Numbered from the stretch's first letter, positions 52,349 to 62,288 are shown. The stretch: 64,000 nucleotides of DNA from DAOUJW01 sp034421015 (GCA_034421015.1 DAOUKT010000024.1:46091-110090); one strand, 5' to 3'. Numbers and translations are program-made. The notes: generated from the letters alone by a model not told the origin.

Positions 52349-55300
52349 ATGCAAGACACCGATCTTCTTACAGCCATTGAAGATGCCATCAACCTTGTCC
52401 AAGAGGCCAACCCCGAGAAGACGGGCGGGAAATGGCTGGAAAACGTCACAGTTGACGCGGGCCCCTTTATCCGGGAATGGGACGTCGCCATGTGCTGGCA
52501 TTGGTCTGACTGGCCAGAAAGGCAGAATCGCTACCCGGACTCGACTAGCCAGGACGTGGGAATCGACGTGGTTGCCATACGCCGAAGTGATGGCGAGCAT
52601 ATCGCCATCCAATGCAAAGCACGACAACTTGATGACGCCGGACAAGGCGAGTCAATTCACAAGAATGAGCTGGACAAGTTCATCAGCACGTCGTCGACTC
52701 AATTTTGGGCGGAACGCTGGGTAGTCACGAACGGAGATAATCCTCTGAGCGGCAATATGCGGGCGGCCATTCCCGCGGGTCAAAACCCTATCAAACTCGT
52801 GGACATTACAAACGACCTGCTGCAACAGCGAGCAGCGTTCAGCCACGAGGTGTGCCCACACTGCCAACCAGACGCGGGACCGGACGCTAAACAGAACAAG
52901 ACCTGTATGCAAGCGGAAGCTATCGCCGAAAGTGTGCGAATCCTCAGGGAACACGAAAAGTCAGACAGTGGCGGTTCGCCCCTAGGTCAGGCTCGGGGGA
53001 AAATCATCCTGCCCTGCGGAACCGGCAAGACCCGGATCTCCCTGCGTATTGTCGAGGAACTGACACCCCTGGGCCAGTTGTCGATCGTGCTCTGCCCGTC
53101 CATCGCTCTGGTCGCCCAAATCAGGCGTGAGTACCTCCAACACGCCGAGACGGACATCCGCGCGCTGGCCGTATGCTCGGACGAGACGGCCGGGTACGAC
53201 CCCAGGAAGGAAAGCACGCGGAACACCGCCGCAGACCCTACGCTGGACAACAGCAACGTCAGCGCTTCCGAGGTGAAAGGTAAGGTCACAACCAACCCCG
53301 CAGAGATCGCGCGTTGGATCCGCGTTGGGCAGGGCGTCGCCCAGGTCAGCGTCATTTTCGGCACCTACCAGAGCGGTAGCCGCATTTCTGAAGCCCTCAA
53401 AGAGACCGGCGTCACGGCCAAAGTGCTCGTAAGTGACGAGGCACACCGTACCGCTGGCCTGCGCCGAAAGCGCCATGCAAGAAACAACGAGTTGTCCGAC
53501 GAAGAGCGGCGTATCCGCGACTTTACGCTGTGCCACGACAACGATGCCTTCCCGGCCACCTATCGCGTCTATCAGACCGCCACGCCCCGTATCTACGACA
53601 CCAGCAGGGTGAATCAGGACCTGGCCAGCGACTGGATCGTCCGTACAATGGACGACGAATCCATATTCGGCGTGGAACTGTACCGCAAGAGCTACAGGGA
53701 AGCGGTCAGGAACGAATGGCTGGCCGACTATCGCATCATCGCCGTGGGCGTGAGCGGGCCGGACGCTTACAGCATTGCCAACACGCTGGCCGGTGAGACC
53801 AAGAGCAAAGGGCGCAATCCTCTGACCTCCACGCACTTCCTGCGTGGGCTGGCCTTTACCCTCGCCATGGGCGGCGCCACGCAGAACCGAGGCGAGGGAA
53901 CGGTTCCCATCAAGTCCTGCATCGCCTTTATGAACACCGTGGACAAATCCAAGAACATGAAAGACGCCCTGCAAACTCCTGCGGTAAGGAAATGGCTCCA
54001 AGACTGGCTCGACGATTACCAGGACGGGCAAACTGCCGCTCAGTACACTCTGGAACACTTGGACGCTACCAGCAATGTAACGGCCCGAGAAAACGCCAAG
54101 CGTCGGCTCGCAGAAGCCACCGAAACCGACCCTCACGGGATTATCAATGTGGGAATCTTCGGCGAAGGCACCGACTCTCCTTCACTGAACGCCGTGGCCT
54201 TTCTGGAATCCCGGAAAAGCCCCATCGACGTGATCCAAGCGGTAGGCCGGGCCATGCGCACTGCGGAGGGCAAAGAGATGGGCTACATCATCTGCCCCAT
54301 CGTGATTCCGCCCAACGCGGACCCGGAGCAGTGGCTCAGCACCAGCGACAAAGAAGAGGGATGGCAGGAACTAGGCCAGATACTTCTGGCCCTGCGCGCC
54401 CACGACCAGCGTATTGAAGACAATCTGGCTGACCTATTGCAACTATACATCCCGCAGCCACCGCCCGCGCTGCGAACAATCGTCGCTGTCGTCAGCGGCG
54501 AGGACAAGCGCATCCACTATAGGGAGCATGAAGGTCCGCCGGGGGAAGCGCAGGAGGCTGTGGAACGGGTGCTGGAGGGCAAAAGCACCCTGACCAGAGA
54601 GTTCCGTCCAATCTCAGAGACGCTGGCCAAGACTGATCCGGTTTCGGACGAACATGCCTCTGGCAGCACCGATGGCCATACCCCGTTTCAATATGGCGAT
54701 ACTCAAAGTTCCGCAATCAACGAACCTCGCCGCCTAGGTGAACCAAAGCCGATGGCCTTGCAGCCTGCGGAGCATCCTACGGAACCCACCCAAATCGTCA
54801 CCGGCAAGAAGAACCACGACGGCAGCATCGAACTGCGCATGGGTACCGTTGCCCGATACAAGCATGCTTCCGACGGAACCCGCGGAATGGTGGACATCAG
54901 GAATTCCAAGGCCAAGGCCAGGGAAATGATCAACAAGGGCGAGGGGGTGCGCATCCCCACCACTAAGGAAAGGAAGCCTCGCCCCACCCGCGAAGAGCGT
55001 ATGGATCAGGCCTTCATTCAGCAGCTCAAGCTCAGCGGACTAGAAGACCAGGGCAACGCCATCAGGATGAACCTGCTGTCCAAGTCCGGCCTGGTGGACA
55101 ATCGCGTCGTCCGTGACCTGAACATACTGGAATCAAGTGTTAAGGAAGCTGCCCGGCACCTGAGAGACGACAACCTCCAGCCTGCCTTGGACAGGCACTT
55201 TATGTTGGACAACTTGGACGAGAAGGCCAGAGAGGCAATAAAGGGAGGAAAGGCCGCCGACGGATGCGTGACCGCCGCGCTGCTGATGATGAACGCCGCC

Positions 55301-57769
55301 ATGCTCCACCAGCGCATCGCCAACGGTGGCTGGCTCGCCGGCGTCAGCGACCTGGAGTCAGTCAAGAATGACGTGAACGTGGTGCGCCGCGTACGCCGCG
55401 AGTGGGACCGCATCATGCGCCACGACTTCCGCCCCGTGCTTGAGCCGGCGGTCAACGCCATCGAAGCCGTCGAGGACACCGGCAAGCTGGCCGGACTGGA
55501 GCGCGCCCTACACCACCTCACGGCGGAGGCCGAGCGCATCGCCGAAACCTACGCCGATATGGGCGCCGACCATGCCGGGCCGCTGTTCAACCGCGTAATG
55601 GGTAACCAGGCGTCCGACGGGGCCTATTTTACCCGCCCAGTGGCGGCCTCCATCGCTGCCCGCCTCACGCTGGATGCCTGCGGTGATGTGGACTGGACCA
55701 ACCCCGCCATCTGGCGCGAACACAAGACCGTTGACTTAGCCTGTGGCAGCGGCACCCTCCTGGCGGCAGTGCTTACCGACATGAAACGCCGGGCCCGGGG
55801 GCAAGGCGCCAGCGGGACGCAAATTGCCGAACTGCAAAAACTGGCCGTTGAGGAAACCATCAAAGGCCTGGACATCAATCCGGTGTCCCTGCAGCTGGCG
55901 GCAGCGCAACTGACGGCCGGCAATCAGGAAATTCGTTACCGCCAAATGGGTTTGCACTTGATGCCTTATGGCCCATATCCTCACGACCCAACCAGAGTGT
56001 CGGTTGGCACGCTGGAACTGCTTGGTCAGAAGGCAGTTGTTCCTCGAGACAACGAGCTAGGTATCGCCGACGATCACATTGCGTCGCAAAGCGTTTGGCC
56101 GGCCGACGACGCCGTTCTAGAGGGCGCGGTTGACGCCGCGAAAGAGTCCCACATCGTCATCATGAACCCTCCATTCACAACTCGGTCCAAAATGGGCGAA
56201 AAATTTCCGACCGAGATCAAGCGCGCACTAAGTCAACGTGCTGACCAAATGGAGAACAGGCTCGTCTTAGCAGACCCACTGCTAGAGGGAATCACCGACA
56301 AGAAATCAACCCGTCCATTGTTCGCTGGCCTAGCAGACCATTGTCTGCAAGATTCCGGTGGAATACTAACAATGATCAGCCCTACTATTGCGCTTACGGC
56401 GGTTGGCGGACAGCTAGAACGTCGAGCGTTGGCTCAGCGTTTCCACGTCCATACAGTTCTGACGTCTCACCAACCGGGCAACATCAACATGAGCCAGAAC
56501 ACCGCCATCAATGAGAGTATCTTGGTGATGGTAAGGCACGATGGACCAAGGCCACCTACTCGGTTCGTCAATCTAGACAAGATGCCGGTCGACGACGAAG
56601 CAGTAGCTGATCTCCATGAATCATTGTTGAATTGCCAAGAGGGACTGATGGAGCACGGCTGGGGAGAAGTATCTTTGTGGCCCGCTGATTGGGTCGGGGA
56701 TGGGGACTGGACACCTGCAATTTGGAGGTCACCTGAGCTCGCAATAGCTACCGTTCAATACGCTAGTCATCCCAACTTAACCGCGATCAAAGAAATTCCG
56801 GGATGTTTCGCCCGCGCTTCCGGCCCTCGGTTACACGAGAATTTCAGCAAATCGACACAGGAAGACCCGCAAAGCATTCCCGTCCTTGAGTCCAAAGGTG
56901 CCGATGCTCAGAAAACCATCAGAGGAACACCGGACAGCTATTGGATCACCAAGCCTGGGCGAGAATCACAAGCAGATCATTACAGCAAATGGGCTTCACA
57001 CCTTCTGGTAACCGCTGGCCAACGCAATAACACCGCCCGCCTTAATGCGGTAGCAAGTGAAAGCAAATATATGGGGAGCGGCTGGACCCCTGTCCTTGGT
57101 CTATCCCAAGATGAATCAAAAGCCATATCCATTTTCATCAACTCAACACCAGGGCGCCTTCAACTCATGCGAAGCCCAGCTAAGACGCTGGAGTTTCCAA
57201 ATTACACACCCCAGACCATAGATGGCCTCAGTGTCCCCAACGTGAAAGATGTTCGCATCCGTGGCATCTTGGTAGATTGTTGGGAACGAACCAAGGACAT
57301 GGAAGTGCCGCAGTTCCGTGACGGCGAGTGCGAAGTGCGCCGCCTGTGGGATGAAGCCGTGGCCGAGGCTATGGGTTGGGACCCAGAGAAATTGGCCCGC
57401 CTGCGCGAACTGTTGAACGACGAACCTCATGTCCGCGGCCGGGGTTACGGCCAGTACGCCGACGCGGTAGAGATTGATCCCGCCGACCGCGAACGCTTCC
57501 AGGAACTGGCCGACCAGTGGGAAGCAGAAACCGTACTACTGTCTAACTCAAACCAGGCGGCCAAACACCCAGCCCACCAGGAAATCATCAGCATGGGCGA
57601 ATCTGTAGTGCCTCTGATTCTAGAACGGATGCAGTCCCAGCGTGGGCACTGGTTCCATGCCTTGATGGAAATCACCAACGCCAACCCCGTGCAACCGGAC
57701 GACCGCGGCAAAGTCGGAGCAATGAATGCCGCTTGGCTGCAATGGGGCGAAGACAATGGATACGTCTAG
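52349..57769 (+). CDS. Single-chain type ISP-like restriction-modification enzyme with extra C-terminal domain
   Basis: An 1806-residue protein uniting all R-M activities. Residues about 60-95 hold an Mrr-like nuclease site (GIDVVAIRRS...IAIQCK; Asp73, Gln88, Lys90). A superfamily 2 helicase/translocase covers about 215-650 with PCGTGKT (222-228), SDEAH (362-366) and QAVGRAMRT (about 630). An N6-adenine methyltransferase covers about 1040-1400 with DLACGSGTLL (about 1130) and catalytic NPPF (1272-1275), then a target-recognition region. This order is that of LlaGI-type ISP enzymes. The last 70 residues (HPAHQEIISMGESVVPLILERM onward) are an added domain usually seen as a separate small protein. 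GGGGG precedes the ATG. Confidence 0.88.
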   Translation: MQDTDLLTAIEDAINLVQEANPEKTGGKWLENVTVDAGPFIREWDVAMCWHWSDWPERQNRYPDSTSQDVGIDVVAIRRSDGEHIAIQCKARQLDDAGQGESIHKNELDKFISTSSTQFWAERWVVTNGDNPLSGNMRAAIPAGQNPIKLVDITNDLLQQRAAFSHEVCPHCQPDAGPDAKQNKTCMQAEAIAESVRILREHEKSDSGGSPLGQARGKIILPCGTGKTRISLRIVEELTPLGQLSIVLCPSIALVAQIRREYLQHAETDIRALAVCSDETAGYDPRKESTRNTAADPTLDNSNVSASEVKGKVTTNPAEIARWIRVGQGVAQVSVIFGTYQSGSRISEALKETGVTAKVLVSDEAHRTAGLRRKRHARNNELSDEERRIRDFTLCHDNDAFPATYRVYQTATPRIYDTSRVNQDLASDWIVRTMDDESIFGVELYRKSYREAVRNEWLADYRIIAVGVSGPDAYSIANTLAGETKSKGRNPLTSTHFLRGLAFTLAMGGATQNRGEGTVPIKSCIAFMNTVDKSKNMKDALQTPAVRKWLQDWLDDYQDGQTAAQYTLEHLDATSNVTARENAKRRLAEATETDPHGIINVGIFGEGTDSPSLNAVAFLESRKSPIDVIQAVGRAMRTAEGKEMGYIICPIVIPPNADPEQWLSTSDKEEGWQELGQILLALRAHDQRIEDNLADLLQLYIPQPPPALRTIVAVVSGEDKRIHYREHEGPPGEAQEAVERVLEGKSTLTREFRPISETLAKTDPVSDEHASGSTDGHTPFQYGDTQSSAINEPRRLGEPKPMALQPAEHPTEPTQIVTGKKNHDGSIELRMGTVARYKHASDGTRGMVDIRNSKAKAREMINKGEGVRIPTTKERKPRPTREERMDQAFIQQLKLSGLEDQGNAIRMNLLSKSGLVDNRVVRDLNILESSVKEAARHLRDDNLQPALDRHFMLDNLDEKAREAIKGGKAADGCVTAALLMMNAAMLHQRIANGGWLAGVSDLESVKNDVNVVRRVRREWDRIMRHDFRPVLEPAVNAIEAVEDTGKLAGLERALHHLTAEAERIAETYADMGADHAGPLFNRVMGNQASDGAYFTRPVAASIAARLTLDACGDVDWTNPAIWREHKTVDLACGSGTLLAAVLTDMKRRARGQGASGTQIAELQKLAVEETIKGLDINPVSLQLAAAQLTAGNQEIRYRQMGLHLMPYGPYPHDPTRVSVGTLELLGQKAVVPRDNELGIADDHIASQSVWPADDAVLEGAVDAAKESHIVIMNPPFTTRSKMGEKFPTEIKRALSQRADQMENRLVLADPLLEGITDKKSTRPLFAGLADHCLQDSGGILTMISPTIALTAVGGQLERRALAQRFHVHTVLTSHQPGNINMSQNTAINESILVMVRHDGPRPPTRFVNLDKMPVDDEAVADLHESLLNCQEGLMEHGWGEVSLWPADWVGDGDWTPAIWRSPELAIATVQYASHPNLTAIKEIPGCFARASGPRLHENFSKSTQEDPQSIPVLESKGADAQKTIRGTPDSYWITKPGRESQADHYSKWASHLLVTAGQRNNTARLNAVASESKYMGSGWTPVLGLSQDESKAISIFINSTPGRLQLMRSPAKTLEFPNYTPQTIDGLSVPNVKDVRIRGILVDCWERTKDMEVPQFRDGECEVRRLWDEAVAEAMGWDPEKLARLRELLNDEPHVRGRGYGQYADAVEIDPADRERFQELADQWEAETVLLSNSNQAAKHPAHQEIISMGESVVPLILERMQSQRGHWFHALMEITNANPVQPDDRGKVGAMNAAWLQWGEDNGYV

Positions 57770-58250
57770 ATGGGCGCAACTGCTCGTCTCGGCATTCCCA
57801 ATGCTATCCAGCGAAGAACTCGAAATCGTAGATCAACCCTCGGAGCTTTACAACTGCATTGCGTACGCCGCCGGAGACACCAACAAATGGTGGTGGCCTG
57901 ACGGGATCAACTACTGGCCCCCGTGGGCGACACCGGATAACCGGGTGGAGAGCCTGAAGGAAGCCTTCGCAGGGCTGGGGTATGAAGAATGCCACAATAG
58001 TGACGCCGAGGACGGCTACCAAAAGGTCGCTTTCTACGAGGTGGAAGGTGAGTTTCAACACGCGGCGGTGCAGACTCCAGACGGGCGCTGGCGCAGCAAG
58101 GTGGGCCTTGGGCCATTGATTGAACACAGCAGCCCGGAGTCACTTTCCGGTGGAATGTACGGCAACGCGACGGTCTACATGCGAATGACCCGAATGCAAC
58201 ACGCTGACAGTGAGATTGAGGTTGCACCCAGGCTCCCAGCGACTGCCTAG
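57756..58250 (+). CDS. DUF7689-like protein
   Basis: A 164-residue soluble protein with the family pattern YNCIAYAAGDTNKWWWPDGINYWPP, GYEECHNSDAEDGYQKVAFYEVEGEFQHAAVQTPDGRWRSKVG and a YGNATVYMRMTR end. The Cys in YNCIA and His in FQHAAVQ give it the look of a Cys-His hydrolase, but no activity is known to me. The ATG at 57,756 overlaps the restriction-modification stop by 14 bases, so the two are coupled. In other genomes I recall this family beside stand-alone copies of the domain fused here to the R-M C-terminus; that memory is not checked. Confidence 0.7.
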   Translation: MDTSRWAQLLVSAFPMLSSEELEIVDQPSELYNCIAYAAGDTNKWWWPDGINYWPPWATPDNRVESLKEAFAGLGYEECHNSDAEDGYQKVAFYEVEGEFQHAAVQTPDGRWRSKVGLGPLIEHSSPESLSGGMYGNATVYMRMTRMQHADSEIEVAPRLPATA

Positions 58251-58264
58251 CGAGGACAAGTAGT

Positions 58265-60829
58265 ATGCGGCACATAAGCATAGAACATCTTACCGCCATA
58301 GTCAGACAAGCTGAAATCGACCCTGTAATTCTGTTCGGGGCCGGTGCATCGGCAACTTCAGGCGTGCCTATGGCACACGACATGGCCAATCTAGCAGCCC
58401 GCTGGGCAACCGCTATGAGCAAAGGGTGGAACACCGGGGACCCCAGGATACGGGAGAGCGATGTCCAGAATTACTTGCAATCCCACACGTGGTACTCAAC
58501 GGATATGACGGTAGAGGACTACTACCAGCACTCAATGCGCTTACTGAACTCACCAAGGGAACTGAGGCGTAGGTTCCTGCTTCACGTCCTGAACAACGTT
58601 TCAGAGCCGAGCAGTGGCTACCGCAAGTTGGCCCGACTTGTCAAACAGCGCACCATCCGAACCTTACTCACTACTAACTTTGACGACCGCTTTCGAACTG
58701 CCTTCGGTCCTGGGACTCTGATTACCATCTCGGAACCCGGCGAACACCACAGAATAAATACGGTACCTCTGCATCCGCAATTAATTCACCTACATGGCAC
58801 AGCCGATCACTACATGGACCGCATTATGGAGGAGGAAGTCCAGGTACTAGACACAAACCTGTCATCACAGGTATTCCCTCTTCTTCGTGACCATCCGCTA
58901 ATAGTCGTCGGCTACCGCGGTGCCGAGCCTTCCATAATGGAGAGCTTGCTCTTAGGAAAAACGGCAGATGCCCGGCAATTTCCCCAAGGTATATTTTGGT
59001 GCATCTTGGGAAGCCCTGCCAAGGAATCCCCTTCTCCTATGGTGGAGAAACTAGCCCAGGAAATAGGCGACAACTTTGCACTGGTCCCCATATCGGGCTT
59101 CGACCCATTCATGGACGAATTCTCAGCTTCAATCGCACAAGGCGCTCCTGTTATCACGCCCGAAACGGGCACTATGAAGACGATTGCACCAGATGAACTT
59201 GCATTCGATATGCGACCGGCGGATTTTGCAACGCCAACCAGCATCAACAAGGCAGCGCTGCAACGTGTGGCGACCGAGCATTCCCGAAGAATAGGAATAC
59301 ATGTCCCAAACTCGCCCGACGAAGATTGGTACACCAGTCGGCTGGTATCTATCGGGCTTCTAACCAAAGACTCCGATGGAGTCATTAGACCCACAAACGC
59401 CGCTGTATTGCTGTGTGGACAGAATAGCCGGGAAATCTCTCCCGGTCATTGGGTGGAAGTCGGTACGCCAGATCGCCCACCGTCAGCGATAGACGGGTCG
59501 CTGATTCAAATATACGAAACCGTTTTCGAACGCTTCGAGGAAGCCAACCGACCCATCCGAGTCAAAGGAGCTCAGTCCAGGTCTGTCCAGCCATACGGTC
59601 TGATTGCCCTCAAGGAGTTGCTGGCAAATGCGCTCATTCACCGAGATTACGAGACAAGGGGCCCCGTCAAGATCTGGATAGATAAGGATTTCGTCAAGAT
59701 TGAAAGCCCCGGAGGTCTTGACGAGGCTTTGATGAAACAGCTGACAGCCTCTTCTGGAGTGTCGGCTGGTGAAGAATTTCTGAACCGGATACGACGCGGG
59801 GAAATGGGTGCCAGTTTTACTGCTTACAGAAATCCGAACTTGGCCGAGGCATTCTGGGGCCTTGGCTACGTAGACAAGGCTGGGTCAGGATTGGTGGACG
59901 CCTTCAGGTCGCTGGCGGAAGCTGGTGCGAAGGCTGCATTCGAGATTCCCCCAGGTAATGATCGTTTCATTGCCACGGCCAGCATTTCACACCTGGAAAT
60001 TGATACGTCTACGCGAACAGCTTTGCCTCGCAGGCCGACTTTGTACTGGGGCAACGTTACAGAATTCTTGTCAATTCCCCCCACCTTTCACAGTGCCAAT
60101 GCGAAGATTACCCATCCACGGGAAAGCGCAACGCTTACCGGAGCGCTACCGCTTCCACCATTTGCCTTACGGAATGGTAAGCTATTCACCTTCGCAGACC
60201 TTACGGATCCCAAATCCCCATTCATAGCTCTTGTCGAACTCGGCTCGGTTGAATGCCAGAACTTTCAGGAGGTCTTCCAGAACGTTTCTACGGAGAACAT
60301 CCCATCTGAGTTGCTGAAGAAGGCCATTGAGTCCCGAATGCGTGAACGTGGAATGAGAGTGGACCGGCGTAGAAACCGTGCCTATTACCGCTGTGACCGA
60401 CAAGACGTCCGCTACATAGACTATACCACTATGTCGGGACTGCCGATGCGGCGACGAGTCGCTCGATGGCCGCAAAGACTAAATCAGGGATATTGCGAAC
60501 ACGACGCCGTCAATTATGAGATTGCCAATTATGGCGAATCGTGGGTGCTAACTGTGCAACCCACCTACGTGGTAACGCTTGACGGAGTGTCTGAGCAACC
60601 TCCACACATCGAACACTCCAGTGTCGTTACCAGTCTGTTAAGCGATCACTACAACGCCAAGGTTCTATCGGACGTTAGATTCTGGCTTAAGCAACTCGAG
60701 ACATCCGACGGTGTCATTAGCATCGACGTGGGCGGAGTCTTGGTGGAAATCAGCACCAGATTACAAGTGTTTGAAGGCTACTCCGACAGTCTGGAGGAAC
60801 AACAAGATGACCATCTCGCTGAAGGTTAG
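58265..60829 (+). CDS. SIR2 / GHKL-ATPase / APAZ-like effector of a short Argonaute system
   Basis: An 854-residue protein. Residues 15-300 are a SIR2 NADase: GAGASATSGVP (25-35), TTNFDD (about 136), LIHLHGT (about 174) and VVGYRGAEPS. Residues about 330-575 match the C-terminal ATPase of Schlafen-like/RecG-like regulators: TSRLVSIGLLTKDSDGVIRPTNAAVLLCG, LKELLANALIHRDYE (N-box, about 448-461) and GYVDKAGSGLVD (G-box, about 534). Residues about 590-850 resemble APAZ, with RNRAYYR, CEHDAVNYEIANYGESWVLTVQPTYVVT and SDVRFWLKQLE. SIR2-APAZ proteins deplete NAD+ when the partner Argonaute detects invader nucleic acid; the inserted ATPase is not part of the usual form. It overlaps the Argonaute gene. 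Confidence 0.83.
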   Translation: MRHISIEHLTAIVRQAEIDPVILFGAGASATSGVPMAHDMANLAARWATAMSKGWNTGDPRIRESDVQNYLQSHTWYSTDMTVEDYYQHSMRLLNSPRELRRRFLLHVLNNVSEPSSGYRKLARLVKQRTIRTLLTTNFDDRFRTAFGPGTLITISEPGEHHRINTVPLHPQLIHLHGTADHYMDRIMEEEVQVLDTNLSSQVFPLLRDHPLIVVGYRGAEPSIMESLLLGKTADARQFPQGIFWCILGSPAKESPSPMVEKLAQEIGDNFALVPISGFDPFMDEFSASIAQGAPVITPETGTMKTIAPDELAFDMRPADFATPTSINKAALQRVATEHSRRIGIHVPNSPDEDWYTSRLVSIGLLTKDSDGVIRPTNAAVLLCGQNSREISPGHWVEVGTPDRPPSAIDGSLIQIYETVFERFEEANRPIRVKGAQSRSVQPYGLIALKELLANALIHRDYETRGPVKIWIDKDFVKIESPGGLDEALMKQLTASSGVSAGEEFLNRIRRGEMGASFTAYRNPNLAEAFWGLGYVDKAGSGLVDAFRSLAEAGAKAAFEIPPGNDRFIATASISHLEIDTSTRTALPRRPTLYWGNVTEFLSIPPTFHSANAKITHPRESATLTGALPLPPFALRNGKLFTFADLTDPKSPFIALVELGSVECQNFQEVFQNVSTENIPSELLKKAIESRMRERGMRVDRRRNRAYYRCDRQDVRYIDYTTMSGLPMRRRVARWPQRLNQGYCEHDAVNYEIANYGESWVLTVQPTYVVTLDGVSEQPPHIEHSSVVTSLLSDHYNAKVLSDVRFWLKQLETSDGVISIDVGGVLVEISTRLQVFEGYSDSLEEQQDDHLAEG

Positions 60830-62288
60830 CGTCCTTCAAGAACCGTACCTGGAATTCGGCGACGGCAACCGATTTCACGAACCCAAGACTGGGCTTATCG
60901 AATCAGGGCCCTTCAGTCTCCGCTACGGCAACGACATCCCAGGGTCCGTTAGGTTGGGTTTCATCGGACCATCCCAAATGGTTGAGGCCGGACACAAATG
61001 GTTTCAACGGTGCCAGAATGGGATCTTAACTGAGAAAAGCAACCGCCGACGTCACCCTGATTTTCCGCCATTCGAGGACGTTTTCCGCACTAAGCTGGAC
61101 ATCCAAGACCGGTGGACTACGGAGCTGAGCCAACGGGAAATCATCAAGGTGCTCCAGAGTCCGCCCAATCAACGGTTCCAAGGACTTGTCGATCTTTACG
61201 ATGATGCGGTGAAGCGGCTATCCGAGAGGGAACTTGGTCCCAACATCATAATCTGCTCGCTCCCTGACGACTTACTGATGCAGTTTCAAACGTGGCAGCC
61301 CACTCGCGGATCCAACCGACCCAGATGGAGGCGAAGGACTAAGCAGAATCGGCAACAACCTATGTTGTTCACTGACGGAAACGAGGACGAAGATATAGAC
61401 AACTTAGCCCTCGTCCGTAACTTCCGGCGAAGTCTCAAAGCCCGGGCCATGGAGCACGATATCCCGATTCAGTTAGCACACAACAGGCTCTTCCTTGACA
61501 AAGATGGTGGCGACGACCCCGCAACCAAGGCCTGGGATGTGTGCACAGGCTGTTTCTACAAGGCTGGTGGCATCCCCTGGCGCCTCGCCGACGGAAGCCC
61601 GTACACCTGCTTCGTCGGAATCAGTTTTCATCACCTTAGAACAGAGAAATACCATATCGTCTATTCCAGTTGCGCTCAGGCATTTCCTACGGAAGACGAG
61701 GGGTTCGTGTTGCGAGGTGATGACGTGGATTGGTCTGATCAAACCGACAGAAGCCCGCATCTGAATGAATCTCAAGCGTACAACATGGGGGCAGTGATAG
61801 CGTCCAAATACAGAGACCGAATTGGCCGTAACCCCATCAGAATCGTGCTTCACAAGACTAGCAAGTTTGGAGCGCAAGAGCGAGCAGGGTTTGCCGCTGC
61901 ATGGCATGACATCCCTGAGGTTGAATTCATCACTCTCGACCATTCACCGTTGAGACTCATGCCCAAGGGAGATTACCCACCAAGACGGGGAACGTTGGCT
62001 GATCTCAACGGCTCTAAACATCTATATACCACTGGCTTCTATGAACCTTGGGGAAGCTATCCAGGGCCTCACGTACCGCACCCCATCGAGCTGCGACGCG
62101 AGCCCGGTGAGCAGCAAGTTGATAGGTCTTGCCGAGAAATACTCGGCCTCACCAAAATGAGTTTCAACTCTGCAGCGCCGTTTGAGGCAAGGCCAGTCAC
62201 CACGAAAATGGCCAAAGAAGTTGGCCTCATTATGGCGGAAGTGGAGGAAGGGAAATCCCCTGAACCATCGTACAGATACTATATGTGA
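60807..62288 (+). CDS. Short prokaryotic Argonaute (MID-PIWI)
   Basis: A 493-residue protein with the size and order of short pAgo: a MID-like region (about 130-240, GPNIIICSLPDDLLMQF) and PIWI (about 260-490, TCFVGISFHHLRTEKYHIVYSSCAQAF, NPIRIVLHKTSKFGAQERAGF, TLADLNGSKHLYTTGFY). The first catalytic Asp of active PIWI (GIDF) is replaced (GISF), so it should bind guide and target without cutting. The ATG at 60,807 is behind GGAGGA and overlaps the SIR2 gene by 23 bases. The final residues (PSYRYYM) end in the aromatic, hydrophobic C-terminus typical of Argonautes. It should activate the upstream SIR2 partner. Confidence 0.85.
   Translation: MTISLKVSVLQEPYLEFGDGNRFHEPKTGLIESGPFSLRYGNDIPGSVRLGFIGPSQMVEAGHKWFQRCQNGILTEKSNRRRHPDFPPFEDVFRTKLDIQDRWTTELSQREIIKVLQSPPNQRFQGLVDLYDDAVKRLSERELGPNIIICSLPDDLLMQFQTWQPTRGSNRPRWRRRTKQNRQQPMLFTDGNEDEDIDNLALVRNFRRSLKARAMEHDIPIQLAHNRLFLDKDGGDDPATKAWDVCTGCFYKAGGIPWRLADGSPYTCFVGISFHHLRTEKYHIVYSSCAQAFPTEDEGFVLRGDDVDWSDQTDRSPHLNESQAYNMGAVIASKYRDRIGRNPIRIVLHKTSKFGAQERAGFAAAWHDIPEVEFITLDHSPLRLMPKGDYPPRRGTLADLNGSKHLYTTGFYEPWGSYPGPHVPHPIELRREPGEQQVDRSCREILGLTKMSFNSAAPFEARPVTTKMAKEVGLIMAEVEEGKSPEPSYRYYM

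Larger units (their letters stand above)
46707..62288. other. Putative defence island
   Basis: This block groups a TIR-STAND-TPR protein, a PadR pair, small unknown genes, a type ISP-like R-M enzyme, a DUF7689-like protein, and a SIR2-ATPase-APAZ/short Argonaute pair. It is flanked left by a gene-free low-GC junction and right by a triple-HTH regulator and an IS21-like end. All recognised large genes are known or suspected anti-phage functions. No integrase or intact tRNA attachment site was found. Confidence 0.7.
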
